A stretch of DNA of 64,000 nucleotides from Pseudoclavibacter sp. RFBB5 (GTDB lineage: Bacteria > Actinomycetota > Actinomycetes > Actinomycetales > Microbacteriaceae), in contig NZ_PSTZ01000005.1 of assembly GCF_002931555.1 (NCBI RefSeq), positions 1 through 64,000 of the forward strand, written 5' to 3'. The notes below the pieces were generated by a model. That model did no database searches. It saw only the letters and a list, made by a program, of their open reading frames with translations, and was not told the origin of the DNA. The first letter of the stretch is position 1. Every line of letters starts with the position of its first letter. The translations under genes and the position numbers were made by a program. Positions 62,531 through 64,000 of this stretch are shown here, in pieces.

Positions 62531-63039
62531 CTCTTGTAGTGCAGGGCCATGTAGGAGCCGCGGAGCAGCTGCACCTCCAGCACGAGCTGACGGAAGGTCC
62601 ACGCGCGAGGCGGACGGCACGTGATGAGCGACATCGGTCCGTCCCGCAGATCGAGCAGCTCGACGCCCTCGACCTTCAGCGCGGTCTCGGGGCGGGCGCG
62701 CGCGAGCAGGCCCCGCACGCCGTCCTCGTCCATGTCGGCGTCTCGGGGTGCGTCGAACTCGAACGTGAGCTCGTGGATGTCGACGAACAGCGAGTCGGTG
62801 TCGTCGAGCTCGTCGCGGCGGCCGTCCTCGCGCTGCTCCTCGCGATACACGTAGCCGAGCACGTCGTCGCCGGCGGGCATCGTCACGATGAGGCCAGCGG
62901 GTGGCTGCAGCTGCGGGCGCAGGGAGCGGCAGACGTGCGCGAAGGCGAGGTCCTCCACCTCCAGGACGTCGACGGTGACGTCGACGGCGTCGTCTCGTTC
63001 GATCTCGACGCCGTTCGGGAGGGTCACGGAGGTGCGCAT
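62527..63039 (-). CDS. Uncharacterised cytosolic protein
   Basis: This 170-residue protein has no membrane helix. It contains FAHVCRSLRPQLQPPAGLIV, an acidic middle (DELDDTDSLFVDIHELTFEF) and a conserved-looking end (LVLEVQLLRGSYMALHYKS). No domain is recognised. A CAGACT box six bases before the ATG could give a leaderless mRNA. It shares its stop with the small membrane gene. Confidence 0.75.
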   Translation of the reverse strand: MRTSVTLPNGVEIERDDAVDVTVDVLEVEDLAFAHVCRSLRPQLQPPAGLIVTMPAGDDVLGYVYREEQREDGRRDELDDTDSLFVDIHELTFEFDAPRDADMDEDGVRGLLARARPETALKVEGVELLDLRDGPMSLITCRPPRAWTFRQLVLEVQLLRGSYMALHYKS

Positions 63040-63087
63040 GCGCCAAGTCTGGCAGAGCGGACGGCCCGCAGGGTCCGCTCGCGCAGC

Positions 63088-64000
63088 TCAGTCGCGCATC
63101 CCGCCGCTCGGGCTGAGGCGCCTGGCCGCGCCCGCGAGCCACAGCTGCACACCCTCGGCCATGACGCGCGGGTCGAGGCCCGTGATGCTCGCGATCTGGT
63201 CGAGTCGGTAGCGCACGGTGTTGCGATGCGTGCCGAGCTCCTCCGCGACCTGCGCGATCTGGCCGGAGTGCGCGAAATACGCGTCGAGGGTCGCGAGGAG
63301 AGTGGAGCCGTGCTCGGTGTCGTGCGTCTCGAGCGGGCCGAGCACCTCAGCGGCCAGCTCGAGCACGGGCACGTCGCGGCTCGCGAGGAGCAGCGACGAG
63401 ATGGAGAGGCGGGCCGACGTGGCGACGTCCAAGTCCTGCGGGGCGTTCCGCAGCGCATCCCGGGCCTCGAAGTAGCTCCAGCGCAGCGCGAGCGACGTCG
63501 GGTAGAGGTCGCCGATGCCCACTCGTGCCGCGATGCCCGCCGACCGTGCGAGGCCGATGAGCGCCTCAGCCGCCGCGGGCATTCGGGTTCGCTCGGGCGC
63601 GATCACGACGAGGCGGCCATCGAACACCGCGGAGACCGACGACTGCAGCTCGGCGGGCAACGGGAGCGCGGTGAGTTCCGCCGTGCGCCGATCGTCGGTC
63701 TCGGCGACGAGCACGCGCGCGGCCTGCCCCGTCGCGACGCCGAGCGCGGTCAGCCGCCGCTCGGCGTCCTCGACCGCGAACTTCCCCTGCACGAGGTCGT
63801 GCAGCACGAGACCCGACGCGTCGCGGGCCGCCCGCACGCGGCGCGCGTCCTGCATGAGCTGCAGGCTCAGGAGGGAGCGCGCGTAGTTCACGAGCCCCTC
63901 GTTGACACGCGGGCTCGTGATGTGGAGCGTCGCGCCGGCCGACTGTCCCGTGGAGATGGGGAGCGCGTCCCAGCCGCTCACGGCCTCATCCTGCACGTCG
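63088..64000 (-). CDS. PucR family transcriptional regulator, 3' part
   Basis: Only the C-terminal part of about 300 residues is in the window; the 5' end continues beyond 64000. It has a GGDEF-like/CdaR region (LVAETDDRRTAELTALPL, AARVGIGDLYPTSLALRWSY) and the PucR C-terminal HTH (AEELGTHRNTVRYRLDQIAS, about 35 residues before the stop). PucR-type regulators control purine, polyamine or other catabolism; the target here is unknown. Confidence 0.9.
   Translation of the reverse strand, partial: DVQDEAVSGWDALPISTGQSAGATLHITSPRVNEGLVNYARSLLSLQLMQDARRVRAARDASGLVLHDLVQGKFAVEDAERRLTALGVATGQAARVLVAETDDRRTAELTALPLPAELQSSVSAVFDGRLVVIAPERTRMPAAAEALIGLARSAGIAARVGIGDLYPTSLALRWSYFEARDALRNAPQDLDVATSARLSISSLLLASRDVPVLELAAEVLGPLETHDTEHGSTLLATLDAYFAHSGQIAQVAEELGTHRNTVRYRLDQIASITGLDPRVMAEGVQLWLAGAARRLSPSGGMRD

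Overview
The window is about 64 kb of a high-GC actinobacterial chromosome. MtrA-MtrB-LpqB, a WhiB1-type regulator, a PdtaS-type kinase, an Rv3235-type protein, a PucR-type regulator and many apparently leaderless genes (TANNNT 6-7 bases before the start codon) point to Actinomycetota. The mix of families (choice-of-anchor G protein, DUF58/DUF4129/DUF4350 cluster, P-loop-altered CpaE-like protein next to a SAF protein) suggests Micrococcales, probably Microbacteriaceae. This placement is inferred from gene content and is not proven. No transposase, integrase, phage gene or CRISPR array was seen.

Layout. 1-146 is the 3' end of a 5S rRNA and its terminator. 171-5744 (minus) is a five-gene envelope operon: membrane protein, DUF4129, DUF4350, MoxR ATPase, DUF58. 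5863-10302 is mtrA-mtrB-lpqB, followed by a ComF-type phosphoribosyltransferase, hpf and secA (10379-15026). 15121-20768 holds an Rv3235-type protein, a small leaderless gene, an excisionase-like HTH protein, a SAF/CpaB-like protein, a MinD/CpaE-like protein with a damaged P-loop, a PdtaS-like kinase and whiB1. 20948-27576 holds a membrane protein, a Bcp peroxiredoxin, tRNA-Lys(CTT), a sugar-lactone oxidase, an MFS exporter, a DsbA-like/VKOR disulfide pair and two uncharacterised proteins.

27894-35313 contains a secreted choice-of-anchor G protein, then a TetR-MMPL-YhgE/Pip unit. That unit has three copies of one palindromic operator and an MMPL protein carrying a degenerate ABC-ATPase tail; a 111-bp direct repeat ends it. 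35547-42653 has a TIM-barrel isomerase, a CitA/DcuS-type two-component system divergent from a dicarboxylate symporter, CorA and a DUF418 protein. 42751-49551 is a complete Mrp antiporter operon (A/B fused, C, D, E, F, G). 49602-56602 is ilvD-ilvB-ilvN-ilvC-serA. An ABC exporter and a membrane protein (56884-59808) separate this from leuB-ilvE (59882-62106). The window ends in two small uncharacterised genes and a truncated PucR-type regulator.

How the genes fit together. mtrAB-lpqB and the DUF58/MoxR operon are envelope-related. The DsbA/VKOR pair would form disulfides in exported proteins. The ilv/serA/leuB/ilvE genes cover most of valine, isoleucine and leucine synthesis and the first step of serine synthesis. 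The CitA/DcuS-type system probably controls the neighbouring symporter. Nearly every convergent gene pair is separated by a long, usually bidirectional hairpin. The two pairs without one share a single CTAG that serves as both stop codons.
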